Program-made: the position numbers and the translations under genes
The notes under the pieces: generated by a model
Database searches by the model: none
Seen by the model: only the letters and a program-made list of their open reading frames with translations
What the model was told of the DNA's origin: nothing
Shown here: positions 48,289 through 59,265 of the stretch, one piece after another
Layout of the letters: each line of letters opens with the position of its first letter
Position numbering within the stretch: the stretch's first letter is position 1
Assembly (NCBI GenBank): GCA_963920765.1
Contig: OY987250.1
Coordinates: 4,402,001-4,466,000, forward strand
Direction: 5' to 3'
Length of the DNA: 64,000 nucleotides
DNA from: Ulota crispa
Lineage: Eukaryota > Streptophyta > Bryopsida > Orthotrichales > Orthotrichaceae

Positions 48289-49309
48289 TTGGTACTATAA
48301 GCTCAATGTTTTTCAGCTGTAATGAATTTTCACTTTATTGCTTGGAAGTTTGAAACTTTTGACATTTGTAGTAAGTTGAACAAGCATTTACAATGGTGAA
48401 GATTGTGAATTAAGAGCCATCATAGACCTAATTTTTGCAGACACATTCACGGCTTATGTAGAGATGTTGGATTTTGGATTCTTTATGGACGTCCATTGCT
48501 AAATTAGACGGTTTTCAAATGAATGCGTTTGTTGTACTTATTTGCACTCACTAAATTTTGACATGAGGTGTTCTGCAAAGCCTAAAAAATTTTAAAATTT
48601 ATTTTATTATTGATGCAATTTTATCACAATTCCTAGGAAATGGAATGCACACAATAACACTAAATATGACTAAATAATCTTGTCAAAGAAAAAGTTACTT
48701 GTATGAGTTTATTGAAGAACATACACCAATGTAGAATATGCAACAAATAATCTTGAATTCAAAATTCTACATATTAATTATTCGCATTTGTGACACTTAG
48801 TCTATAACAGTAAAGAAATTTTGGCATATGTTAGGTTTGAAATAGAATGGTCCACTTTACAAGGAATCAACAATAAATTTATTGTGCAGTATATTTCATA
48901 TTGAAAGACATTTATTATTATACTTATAAATCCTAGTAAAAATAATGCATGTTTGTAGAGTTTTTTTGTAAATCAGATTATTGTGTCATAAGATTCATCT
49001 TTACCATTTATAATTCATTTGCTAAATTTCATGCCAAATAACAATTTATCATTCAAAAACTTTGTTCACCTTAGACCACACCTTTGGTTATTGAATCACC
49101 CTTCTACTCAAAAAGTCCTTACAATATAAGGGAAAACAAAACATTGTTTTTTTAAGATTAGTCCCTTGATAGTCATGATTGTGTGTCAACAAGGTTGGTT
49201 TTTATAGTCAAAAATGGAAAATGCCCTTTTAAGTGTAAGAGAAGTCCAAGAATGACATTCTTCATGTTTATGTGCAAAAGCTATAAGAGGTCAAAGTCAA
49301 TTGATGAGT
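48289..49309. other. AT-rich spacer
   Basis: No gene or complete repeat recognised. Confidence 0.5.
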
Positions 49310-49555
49310 CTACCAAATTTGTACACTAAAATAACCACACTCAATTCCAACCACCTACCCAATGCCGTTCATATGTACCCAATGCCGTTCATATGTACCC
49401 AATGTAGTAACTTAGAATTAGAATCTAGGGATGCCATAGATAACTTACACAAAAATAAGCTATATACGATTTCCCTAGATTTCAACTCTAAAATTACCAC
49501 ACTGGGTACATATCATTGGCATTGGGTAGTGGTCAAAATTGAGTATGCTTACCTT
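49310..49555. mobile_element. TA-type MITE (AGGTAGG-like), copy 6
   Basis: Inverted halves share 'ctacccaatgcc' and 'ggcattgggtag', and 'aatctaggg' and 'ccctagatt'. Right end ATGCTTACCTTA. A 17-bp phrase (tacccaatgccgttcata) is duplicated in tandem near 49366-49400. The left end is diffuse. Confidence 0.5.
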
Positions 49556-49747
49556 AATTCCAATAGCAGCCTTCAAGATTGGAACTTACAAGAAAACAAT
49601 GGATCCCCAAATAACATATATAGTGCAACTTTGATGAATAATGCTCAAAAATGACAAGTGGTATTTTTGTTCAAGCCAATTTGTGTATCTCCCACACCAT
49701 TGCAACAATTGTAAAGAAACAGAAACCTCATATTCTATCAATATGAA

Positions 49748-49828
49748 GTTGTCAGCTATATATGGAGTGTATCTGGACATTGCGTTGGTGCGTTGGTCCA
49801 GATACACTCCATATATATAGCTGGCAAC
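49748..49828. other. Compact perfect-like hairpin
   Basis: About 32 bp of stem (GTTGTCAGCTATATATGGAG... and its complement) with one mismatch and a 2-bp bulge around an ~18-base loop. It lies upstream of the J-domain gene. Could be a small MITE or a hairpin small-RNA precursor. Confidence 0.6.
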
Positions 49829-50402
49829 TCCATACCCCATCGAATATGGGGTTTGAGAGCTTTGGAAAACAACGAGCTTTATTTGGTGCTTTCAAAATCC
49901 TGTTCCACCGGAGGTTTTCTAATGTCCCAGTACTGAACACTCTGCACACTGTATCCACGTAAGGTGTAGATTTAAGGCTAGCTTTGGGTACATGGGCTAT
50001 CCTTACCCTTACCCCCACATGAAGGCAGAATTTCGGAAAGAGTCAGGGTTTATGACCACCACTGAGGGTTTTAGGATAGCAAGCTCTTCCTTCCTTCTAT
50101 CTACTCCTTCCCTCGCCATTTGCAAAGCTCTCTCCGTCTCTCTACCCCCACCAAATTCCCTTCTCTCGCAACCCTCTACGCCCCTCTCGCAAACATCCAC
50201 CTCTCAGAAACACGGGCATCATTGCAGCATCACTCTCAGCTCAGTACAAATTGCATGGTAGAATCTCCACACTCACAGCGCCAGTCCAGCATTCGGACGT
50301 CATGGCAATACCAAAGCTATGAGAATTAGAGAAGTCGCAGTTGCGAAGAGCTTGTGGTGGTGACACTTGCGAGTGCGAAGTGGTGGGAGCTTTTCTGTAG
50401 CC

Positions 50403-53400
50403 ATGGAGAGTGTCACAATTGGCACCAGCCGGCTCGTTCTCGGTGCCACTACTGCTACTGCTTCTGCTTCGTCGTCTTCCTCATACTCGTCAGTCTCAAG
50501 GGTTTTCCGCTTCCCCAGCTCCGTCCCTGCTTTTAAGGTCTGGAAAGCGGTCGTTCGGTGCCAAGCTCAGAAGAATAAGAAGAGCGCGAGCTCTGGGGGC
50601 GGCTTTGGTGCCAAAACCGTGACGAAACCGAGTAAGCGCAGATGTCGCGTTATGTTTTGTTGAATGGGGAAGCATTTAGGGTGTGGAGCGCAGTAGGGTG
50701 TGGAGCGCATTAGGGTGTGGAGCGCATTAGGGTTTGGAGTGAATTTGGGTTTGGAGTGCATTAGGGTTTAGAGTGAATTTGGGGTTGGAGTGAATTTGGG
50801 TTTGGAGTGAATTTGGGTTTAGGGTTGCATTAGGGTTTAAGTGATATTTTGAGGTTGTGTGTAGCGTTTGATGCGGCGCTATTGCTGAGGAGGTCGGAGC
50901 AAGTGTATACGCGGTTGGTTGGTGAGCACACGCATGAAGGGGAGGTCCGGGAGTTTGTGATTTGCGTGCGACAAAAGGGCAGCAAGAACCACCAAGTGTT
51001 GGGTGATTGGCTTCCCGTTGCTGAACTTGCGTTGGTTTCGGACTGGGATGCATCTGTTGCTCTACCCGTGGCATTGCCTGTTCTATGTCGGTGTGCACCC
51101 TAAACTGACCTTCTGTTTGACAAAATGTCGTAGCAAATTCAAACTTTTCTCAATCCAATCTAAACCTGTATTGAATAAAGGTTTAGTTTACAACCCCCTT
51201 TCACAAGGGAAATTATTCAAAATTCATGTATGTCTTGTGTTTTTCGCTACGTTTGTCATTTGCAAAGTACTACCCTGTGTTATACTCCCTCTGTCCCTCT
51301 AAAATCTCCCATAAAGCTTCCTTGTTAAGGACTAACTGTGTTTTCAGTCTATGTGCTAGTAATAAATGCATTCTAGAATGAGTATACCATCTACCGAATG
51401 TATTCAATCTCTAGTTTTGATGTCGCTGTTTGGGCATCCAAATTCCATGGAAAAAGTACCATATTTTGTGCATGTTGCTATTTCCTCATTATTGGTGATT
51501 TAAAGATTAGTAGCAACAGTGGTCTCTCATATGGGCAAGGCCAAGCTTGCCAGGAGAGGAATGCTCTCTATTAGCTTAACTTGCCCCCATGAGATCTTTG
51601 AACATGGCAAACGCTTTCTCAGCGTTTGAAATCAGCAAAAGGGAGCTTTTTAGTGGTACAAGAAATGTGTCTGATTTGGAGCTTTTTAGAAGGACAGAGG
51701 GAGTAGTACCCTGTGTTATACTAATGCACACTCTGTGTTTCTTTGCAACAGAGAAGTTGCGGAATGTGCTGGAAAAGGAGCTCCTTCGTTGCGTACAATT
51801 CCGAGAAACAAGTAGGTTCACCTCAGCCTCCACTTGTTTCATAAGAATCTCTACATTTGGTTTAGGGTTTTCTTGTGTTGAGATAATGGGTTGAGTTGAA
51901 TTGTTAACTGATGGAGTTGCTGTTGTTTTGCCCTGTTTTTAATTTTTTTGATTTTTTTCGGTTGCAGCTTAGAGTATGCTTATGAACCTGCCGAGGCGTT
52001 TTATGAATTCGTCCTGGGAGTGGGAAACTCGTCACAACCGCTGACCAGTGCTGAATGTCCTTACTCCGTGCTTGGACTTGCCAAAGGAGCTTCTACCTCT
52101 CAGGTAGCCATTTTAAGGGTTACTGTTTATAATGGGATGCTTTATTCTTGAGATAATGAGAAACCTTATACCTTGATTGGTTCAAAAGTCATGTTTTAGT
52201 TGTTTTACCTTCTTTTTTTAAAATGCTCTTTTTACACTAGTTCACACAAAGAGATGATACTTGCATGACTCCTGATTTTAAGACCTTTACGGTAACAAGG
52301 TTGCAAGCTATCTCTATGAGGTGGATTAGACACTTATATCCTCAAATGCATCATAAACGTAATGGACTAGTTTAAACTCTCCATCTCACTCCAATGTTGA
52401 TTCAAATTTTAAGTTTTTGTAGCTGTAACCTGTGCAAGTTGAAGTAACCCTCAGATTTTTCAATATAATGAGCCAATACTAGTTAGGGTCAGTCGTTTTC
52501 TCTTTTTTTTCTTAACCATATTGTCTATTAATGTTTATACATTGTGGATGGAAGGTCCGGAGCGCATACCGGACTCTGGCTGCGAAGTTTCATCCTGACA
52601 GGCAAGCAGAAAGAGAACGAGAAGCGTCAGGTGAAGAATTTAAGAGGGTGGGTGCACAAACCTTTATGTTTTCACTGCCATTGCTTGTCGTTTAAAACGC
52701 TCAAGCTAGCTCTTGTTTTCCCAAGAATAAAACAGCAATTACACTTCGGATGTTTAATTAATTTTTAACCCCCAAACGTTGGGTTGGTCACCTTGGCTGC
52801 ACTCTACTGTAACTCTCTGGCAAGTGCCCACTCATTATAATACTTTTTCCAAAGTTGCAAAAGTTAACAATGCATGTTGCCCTCATGAATTTTGCAAGAA
52901 GCGCAGCATGGGATCTAACACAGTGTCTTGAATCTTCTCACTTTTTGGGTTACCTAAAAATATGAGTGCATTTGGTGAGGTTGTTTTTTGCCGGACCATG
53001 TATGTATGATCACTTCTAAACAAATCAGATGAAAAACAGCTTTTTCCCATCCTACAGAGTTTTTATTTGTTGTTTGTTGGATGAAACCCGTCTGCCTCAT
53101 CTGCCTCGGCGATTAAGAGTGAAACTTTTGCAAAAACGTATTCTTATCATTCAAGCAATACAGGGTGTAATATTATTCTTTCTTTGGTATGTTTTGTTAT
53201 CATGGAGCTTTTTATGGATATGGACGTGACTACTAACGACTTTCCTTCTTTTTTTTTTCCATTTTTTTTTGGCTTTTTTTTGGTTGGCTGAGCAGGTGAC
53301 AAGAGCGTATGATCAAATTAAGAGAAGTGGATTGGCGGACGATGGGGAGATTCCGTCATACGCTTCGCTCGGAGGAACAGGTCGCAATGGTTTGAGTGAG

Positions 53401-53541
53401 CCCATCAACATGACCAGCCAAAGCATGCAAGCGCAGCTGCCTGGGGAAATCCAAGTTGCGGTTCGCCCTCTGGATTCCGAGATTATCAACCGGTTTCTTG
53501 CAAGGTCTTGTGCAAGGCAAGCCACCGCTGTGACTGTCTGA
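50403..53541 (+). CDS. J-domain (DnaJ-like) protein, probably plastid-targeted
   Basis: Six exons with agreeing phases: 50403-50631, 50865-51090, 51752-51811, 51968-52103, 52555-52647, 53296-53541; 329 residues. The N terminus is Ser/Thr/Ala-rich, basic and nearly free of acidic residues (MESVTIGTSRLVLGATTATA), like a chloroplast transit peptide. The central part (for example FVICVRQKGSKNHQVLGDWL, then LEYAYEPAEAFYEFV) is a domain I cannot name. Residues ~202-262 form a J domain (CPYSVLGLAKGAS, helix II with HPD at 230-232, then TRAYDQIK); the intact HPD predicts stimulation of an Hsp70 ATPase. A disordered tail follows. Exon 3 is open in two frames; splice phases and the join to LEYAYEP choose REVAECAGKGAPSLRTIPRN. 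Intron 2 holds a Stowaway-like element, intron 5 a TTAA MITE. Confidence 0.8.
50672..50845 (+). repeat. Telomere-like minisatellite in intron 1 of the J-domain gene
   Basis: Degenerate 17-19 bp units of the type GGGTTTGGAGTGAATTT and TTAGGGTTTGGAGTGCA, about nine in a row, containing interspersed TTAGGGTTT motifs. Confidence 0.75.
51285..51703 (+). mobile_element. Stowaway-like (Tc1/mariner) element in intron 2 of the J-domain gene
   Basis: Left end TA|CTCCCTCTGTCC and right end GGACAGAGGGAG|TA, the hallmark Stowaway terminus and TA target. The length of 419 bp and lack of a transposase frame make it non-autonomous. A related sequence lies at 14640-14968. A ~20-bp phrase (accctgtgttatact) flanks both sides beyond the TA. 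Confidence 0.85.
52765..53063. mobile_element. TTAA-type MITE, family B, in intron 5 of the J-domain gene
   Basis: Starts TTAACCCCCAAACGTTGG; the interior matches 29360-29640 ('ttgcaaaagt', 'caatgcat', 'gggttacctaaaaatatgagtg'). The right terminus is lost or diverged. Confidence 0.6.
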
Positions 53542-54340
53542 TTTTTTCCTTGATTTTCCCTTGAATGTAGGTGAGAATATTTACGTCGTACATGCAATTA
53601 TTGAAGATGTTAGTATACTTCTTAGGGAATGATTATCCAATACATTCTTTAATTGAAATATTGTTGAGCATTGTTGAGCATTTTCTGGTGTTAATGTAGT
53701 ACGCCATTCTGGTGTTGAGTGCAATTCGTTTAACTGTTTTTCTTACATAGAGACCTAGCTAAAAACGTCTACTACTTTTCTGATTCCTTGTGTTGAGCTT
53801 TGGTCATTCTCTCAATTAAAATGCTCTCATCACTTGAAATGTCTTGAATGCGCAACTTTGCATGTAGAGCTCCATCATGCTTGCAACCCTTGTCAAGAGC
53901 ACTAGAGTAAATCAGTGCATCACTCTGGGACCTCCACCAACACTTACAATGGTGTACACATACCGATATCTTACTGGGACATATCTCAACTAGACCCTCA
54001 ACCTCTAGTACTTGGGTGGAGCCTCAACTCTTGCAAGCGTCTTGTTGATTTGGAATGGTTCAGTGGCAGGTTTGGGATGGATTGGTGGTGGATTTGTTGT
54101 AACTTTGAGGACCTTTTGACCTTGATTTGAACTTTGCTTTTCAATTTTTTTGGCTTAGTACCACCTTCCGTTGCTCAATTTACCCCAAATTTTAATACCT
54201 GTTGTCCACCTTTCTAATCTTTGATATCATGTATGGAGAACTTATTTTTAATGTTGGTGAGGAGTTGTATTGTGGAGAAGGTTTGAGTGAGAACCGTATC
54301 ATTTTGGCACGGTCTGGATGAGGAGAAGAAAATAAATGCT
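53542..54340. other. 3' flank of the J-domain gene
   Basis: Probable 3' untranslated region then spacer; a short duplication (ttgttgagca twice near 53662-53682) is the only structure. Confidence 0.4.
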
Positions 54341-54739
54341 TAAGGTAGGAGGTTCATATTGCGTGCGGTCATTTTGAATTGCCCATGTAGACTTCATCAA
54401 AATGGAAATGAGGTGGTTCTAAAATCATTTAAGTCATTGAATGCACGGGAGAAAAGTTGTAAGAGCCAGCCATCCTTCTTGATTCCTCAAATCTTTTCAT
54501 AATTTGCAAGTAAACAATTTTTGAAAGGTCTAGGTTCATAAATAGAGACCTATGACACATGCCCTTTGAAAACTCTTAAGTAACTCAAAAATGCTTCAAA
54601 AAATATGAAATGACTTGTGTTACATTCCGCATCTCTTTCTCTTTGTCTGAAAAATGATATAAAAATCCTCCCATCCACGAAAGACCTTGAAAAAGAGGGA
54701 TGAGCCCTTAAATGGTCAGTTTACGGCCCTCCTACCTTA
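54341..54739. mobile_element. TA-flanked MITE (AGGTAGG family), copy 7
   Basis: Left end TAAGGTAGGAGGTTCATATT, right end GGCCCTCCTACCTTA, 399 bp, no coding frame. Confidence 0.65.
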
Positions 54740-57470
54740 TATGGGGTTTTTCAAGTGTTGATCCTTTTAACCATTTTAAGATGGCCTACTCAATCCTAAA
54801 TGGAAGCCCTAGTAACTTAGTTCCGCACGCTTGAGTAAGATGTGCAAGCATTTATCTCTCCAAATCCCAATTTTATTGTGGCCATATTTTCTTTTCTTTC
54901 CTTTTTAGTTATAACTTAAGTCTGAATTTAATTTGTAGAAACAAAGTGACTCTTCAACAAATGGGCTCTTTGTGTTTCTCTATGATATGACACAATAATT
55001 ACATTCTAGTAGTGTTGCTGATCAAAGAGTTGTAGTGGCCGGATCACAAGAGTGATGGCTCTTTGAATTGGCGACAATAACTTTCTATAAAAACGAGAAG
55101 TGTTTTACTTATCTCCAAACTTTTTACATTAATCACTAGTTTGTGAAGGCTTGGAATTCATCAGCAACCCACAATTGCGCATACCAAACGCTATTTATGG
55201 ATATTCTATTTTAGATAGAGTAAAATGAGGTATTTTTGAGAGGTTTTAAATTGTGTACACATCCTACCTTCTAGTTCATTTAACCTATTGCAAAATTATG
55301 TTCCTATGATATTTCTCAATTTAGTTTTATCCATTGAGAGTTACATTGTAATTGAGCAAGTAACATGTTTTCTACCAAAACCCTTGTTGGTCATCATGGT
55401 TTGCTTGTGTTTTTCAATTGAGACACAAATGTTTGATTCAGTAGTTCACACCATTATATCACTCAGTTCCTTCCAAAAACCAAAGCAATGCCACACTAAA
55501 ATTGCAACCTACACAACAAAATGTTGTCACACTAAAACTAAAATCAAATTATTTATTACCAATAGATCTCAACCTATTGTGGCTCTCTCAATTTAGACGT
55601 TACCATTAAATATCAATCTCAAGCCTTGCATTGTCCAAACATGAGAGCATGTCCTCTTCCAACTTGTAAATCTAAGTCTTACAAAATCATGTGCATATTC
55701 AAGTTGCACAATTGCTGCCTTTGTAATAGTATGGTGCACTTCATGCTTCAAATGAGCTACTTGCACCCACTCTCTAAACCTCAACCAACATGCAAAAAAA
55801 ATTATATGTCTCAAATAGTTAGTTTCAATTACATTTTAAAATTTATGCATGTGATTCACAATTTGCAAATTAAATAGTAACTCTTGAAATGCAATCAAAG
55901 CATCTTTTGCAATCAATTATAAACTTGCCTACACCCCACTAATGTACCACACACCAAATAATTCCACAAATTGTTCAAAAGCATGTTAGTGACACAATTA
56001 AAGTTGGCGGGGTAGGATTTGGGGTTATAGAATGTTGTTTGAAGTGATTTGGTTTACATAAGGTAATTATAGTTTGTAAAGCATGTACTTTTACAAAATA
56101 GTTACTTCATATTCTAAACCTACACTGACATCTAGCATATTAACTGTGGTTTTTTTTCCACAATTTGTAACCACTATGTTAATCACATTTTGGTAATTCA
56201 TATGTATAGTACAAATGATTTGAAAAATTTGACTTTGAGAATATTTACACCACTACAAGAAAGCCTCAGAACATCCATATTTGGAAAGAAAATTATGCAA
56301 ATCAATTCTTGAATCTACATTCAACTTTTCTCAACTACAAATAAGCATAATTTGGAAGGGCAATAAGTATGCTTCTCTTGCCACAAATAGAAGTTTGTCA
56401 TAATACATGGATATACTTGTTGATTGTGCACTATTTTGCTTTTATAATTAAAAAGTGATCACAAATAATTAATCCTGCTTTTGTACACTAAAAGACCAAC
56501 AAACAATTGGACATCAAAAGTGTGAGGGGTTGTTTGCACTAAGTTCCTTGTCCAAACTTTACAAGTCCAATTGAATACCAAATCCCAACTTTGCTAAGTT
56601 GTGATTTGTGTAAGATAAAAATATGTATACTTCATAATAAAGTTAAATATTTGAAGCAAAAATAATTAGGACTCTTGAGTCTCAAATTTTTTGTACCCAA
56701 CTCAACTCATTAGCAAAGTCTCAAGTTCCACTTTATCAAGACCAACACATAGGCACTTCTAAGTGAATTAGAATTAAGAATCTCACTAGATGAGAGATGT
56801 AAACTTCCCATAATGCCTTGAACTTGGGATTAAGGATAGTGTGAACCAATGTGAAGGGACAACCAATAAGTAACCAATTAAAATACAAATAACTTGGTCA
56901 AAAATTAATAATGTAAGAAATAAATCAAACAAATTCTCAAAATAAGTTGTAATTGCCCTTCACAAGGTATTTCAATTAGTACAAGATATTGAGTACTAGT
57001 GCAAGACCCCTTCACACTAATTTAGGTAAATATGTCTAAAGTATAGCTAGCATCTTGTCTTTAATCTCTAAGTAAGATTAGCCACATCTTTTCAAACACT
57101 ATAGCAACACATAATGTATTGCATTATAACAAGTTAACCTAAATTGCTATGAACTATATTATATAATTTTACTAGTGCTCTTGCAAGATTACATACTTCA
57201 TTTCTTGAACTACTAGGGTTAGGGCCACTTTATACTTGGAGTCAAGGCCATGAAAAATTGAGGCAATTTCAACCAAAATATGAGCCCAAATGGCCTCAAG
57301 AACAACCCAAGTCCCCATTATAATATGAATATAATGGGGGCTAACTCTCTTGTGTGTAAAGGCTTTGAGGCCAAAAAGTTGGGGCCAATACAACAAAATT
57401 TGAATTTTTTTGAAGAAAAGGGATAAAAAAAGAAACTAAGGATAGCCATTGATGTTTTTATTCCATCCTA
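54740..57470. other. AT-rich spacer; one CACTA-like terminus at 56252
   Basis: No supported gene. CACTACAAGAAAGCC near 56252 matches the common plant CACTA terminus, but no opposite end was found nearby. A few minus-strand frames (55593-55814, 57172-57396) are Val/His-rich but match no family I know. Confidence 0.4.
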
Positions 57471-57554
57471 CAGTATTGAGTATCTCAAAAGAATATTTTT
57501 TATTAAAAAAATCAGTATTGAGTATCTCAAAAGAATATTTTTTATTAAGAAAAT
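57471..57554. repeat. Tandem duplication, 2 x 42 bp
   Basis: CAGTATTGAGTATCTCAAAA... occurs twice head-to-tail with one difference; a recent duplication. Confidence 0.9.
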
Positions 57555-58640
57555 CATATTTCAATAAAATCCAACAACAATAGGAGACCCAATTTCTGAA
57601 CTTCAGGCCATGTCAGATCTCGTCTATTAAATATTAAAATATGTTCTAAAAAGTTAGCATTCACTCCCCGAGCCCCCTACTCGCAGTGTAACTTAGAGGC
57701 ATTAGTGTGGGGCACATTAGTTGACATACCTTGTGTAGCCTTATGGGGTGCATGCTTGTGAAAGCACCGTTGAAAGCAAAAATGCCCAAATAGAACGCAA
57801 TCAATTTTTTGAACAGTCAAATCAAGGGCTACTTGGAATATCATCTCTGCTAGTACTTGTAAGACACTCGCATTGCACCTACTTCTCAAACCATTCATAA
57901 CATCATCAATGATAATGTTGCTTACTGCGTGAGCTCTAGCATGGTCACAAAAGAGTTACACAGTGGCGTGAACATAAGCATTGAGGCAATCTCTCCACAA
58001 AGTGTAAAAAAACAAGGTAATGGCAATTGGGGCCTGGAGTGGAAGTTTGAAGCGTCACTTTCCAGTCGCAGTGGAGCTGCTTAAGCCAGTAAGGTTCGGA
58101 AATCTCCCCAAACATTGGTGTGAACCACCATGACATGCACATGAGGGGAAACAAGGCGCATGAATTGTTAACTCCAAAGTTGAAATTATCAGAAACCAGG
58201 CCGGATGCTGTTTTGTCCGATGGCCATGAACACAAAACTTCACAGTATCCAGCGGATTCAAACCAAGCTCATACATTAAGTGGGAGTCCATACACTACCA
58301 TACACATCCAGCAACATCACTCTAATTCAAATCAGCACTCTCCTGCACCTCAGCTCTCACACCACCCTAAACACTCTACCTATCATCAACAACACCAACA
58401 ACTAAACAAACTCTCCCAAGCAATCAAACTTTGCAAGCACCTCAACAGTAACATTCACAAAAAAAGGTCGAACTTCTCTACACTCACCTACATGCAAACT
58501 CAATACAAACTTGTGCAATCACTTCCAAAAAAGACGGAGGCTAAGCGTTAAACCAAACCAATTCAAAATCACAACTTCAAAAGTGAGCACAAAAGTTGCC
58601 ATGGCATCATATCCAACACATAACTGCCATCACCGCTACA
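57555..58640. other. Spacer with a CA-rich tract
   Basis: Moderately GC-richer stretch. 58290-58480 is strikingly C/A-rich. A 143-codon plus frame (58120-58551) is a by-product of this composition, His/Gln/Ser-rich with no family. No gene claimed. Confidence 0.35.
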
Positions 58641-59232
58641 ATTACTTCGTTTCCTCCGGAGCTTTACCTGCACTCAATAAGCTTGTGCACTTGCTTGTGA
58701 CAAGAGAGAGAGGCCATGCATTGAGAAGTGTGTGAGGGAAGAATCAGTCCAATCAAAAGCCAACGCAAGAGTGGTTACATATATTAGACCAAGACTAGCC
58801 ATGGGAATGGCGAACATCGCTACACTTGCCTCATTTCCTCCGGAGCTCTACCTGCACACAAAAAGCTTGAGCACTTGCATGTAACAGTGAGAGAGAGGCC
58901 ATACATTGAGTCAAGTGTGTGAGGGGAGGAATCAGTCTAATTCAAGTCCAAAGCCAAAGCAAGAATGGTTACATATTTTAGACAACGATTAGCCTTGAGA
59001 ATGGCGAACACTTCTACACATGCCTCGTTTCCTCCGGAGCTTTACCTGCACGCAAAAAGCTTATGCACTTACATACAAAAAGCTTGTGCACTTGCATGTG
59101 ACAAGAGATAGAGACCATACATTGAGACAAGTGTATGAAGGAGGAATCAGTCCAATTCAAAGCAAAAGCCAACGCAAGAGTGGTTACGTATATTAGACCA
59201 CGATTAGCCATGAAAATGGCGAACACGGCAAC
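58641..59232. repeat. ~185-195 bp tandem repeat, about three copies
   Basis: The phrase TTCCTCCGGAGC recurs at 58651, 58835 and 59029, and 'aatggcgaaca' near 58806, 59001 and 59216. Each unit carries 'gcacttgcatgtgaca', 'gaggaatcagtc' and 'gtggttacatat'. It lies directly beyond the stop of the minus-strand PLDRP1-like gene, so it may be in its 3' UTR. Confidence 0.8.
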
Positions 59233-59265
59233 CAACACGGCAAATGCCGGAGATCTAGCGATCCA

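Noticed and set aside
50727-51098. Asn/Pro/Thr repeat protein on the minus strand
   Set aside because: Antisense of the intron 1 minisatellite and exon 2 of the J-domain gene.
58120-58551. 143-codon His/Gln-rich plus frame
   Set aside because: Arises from a CA-rich tract, with no recognisable domain.
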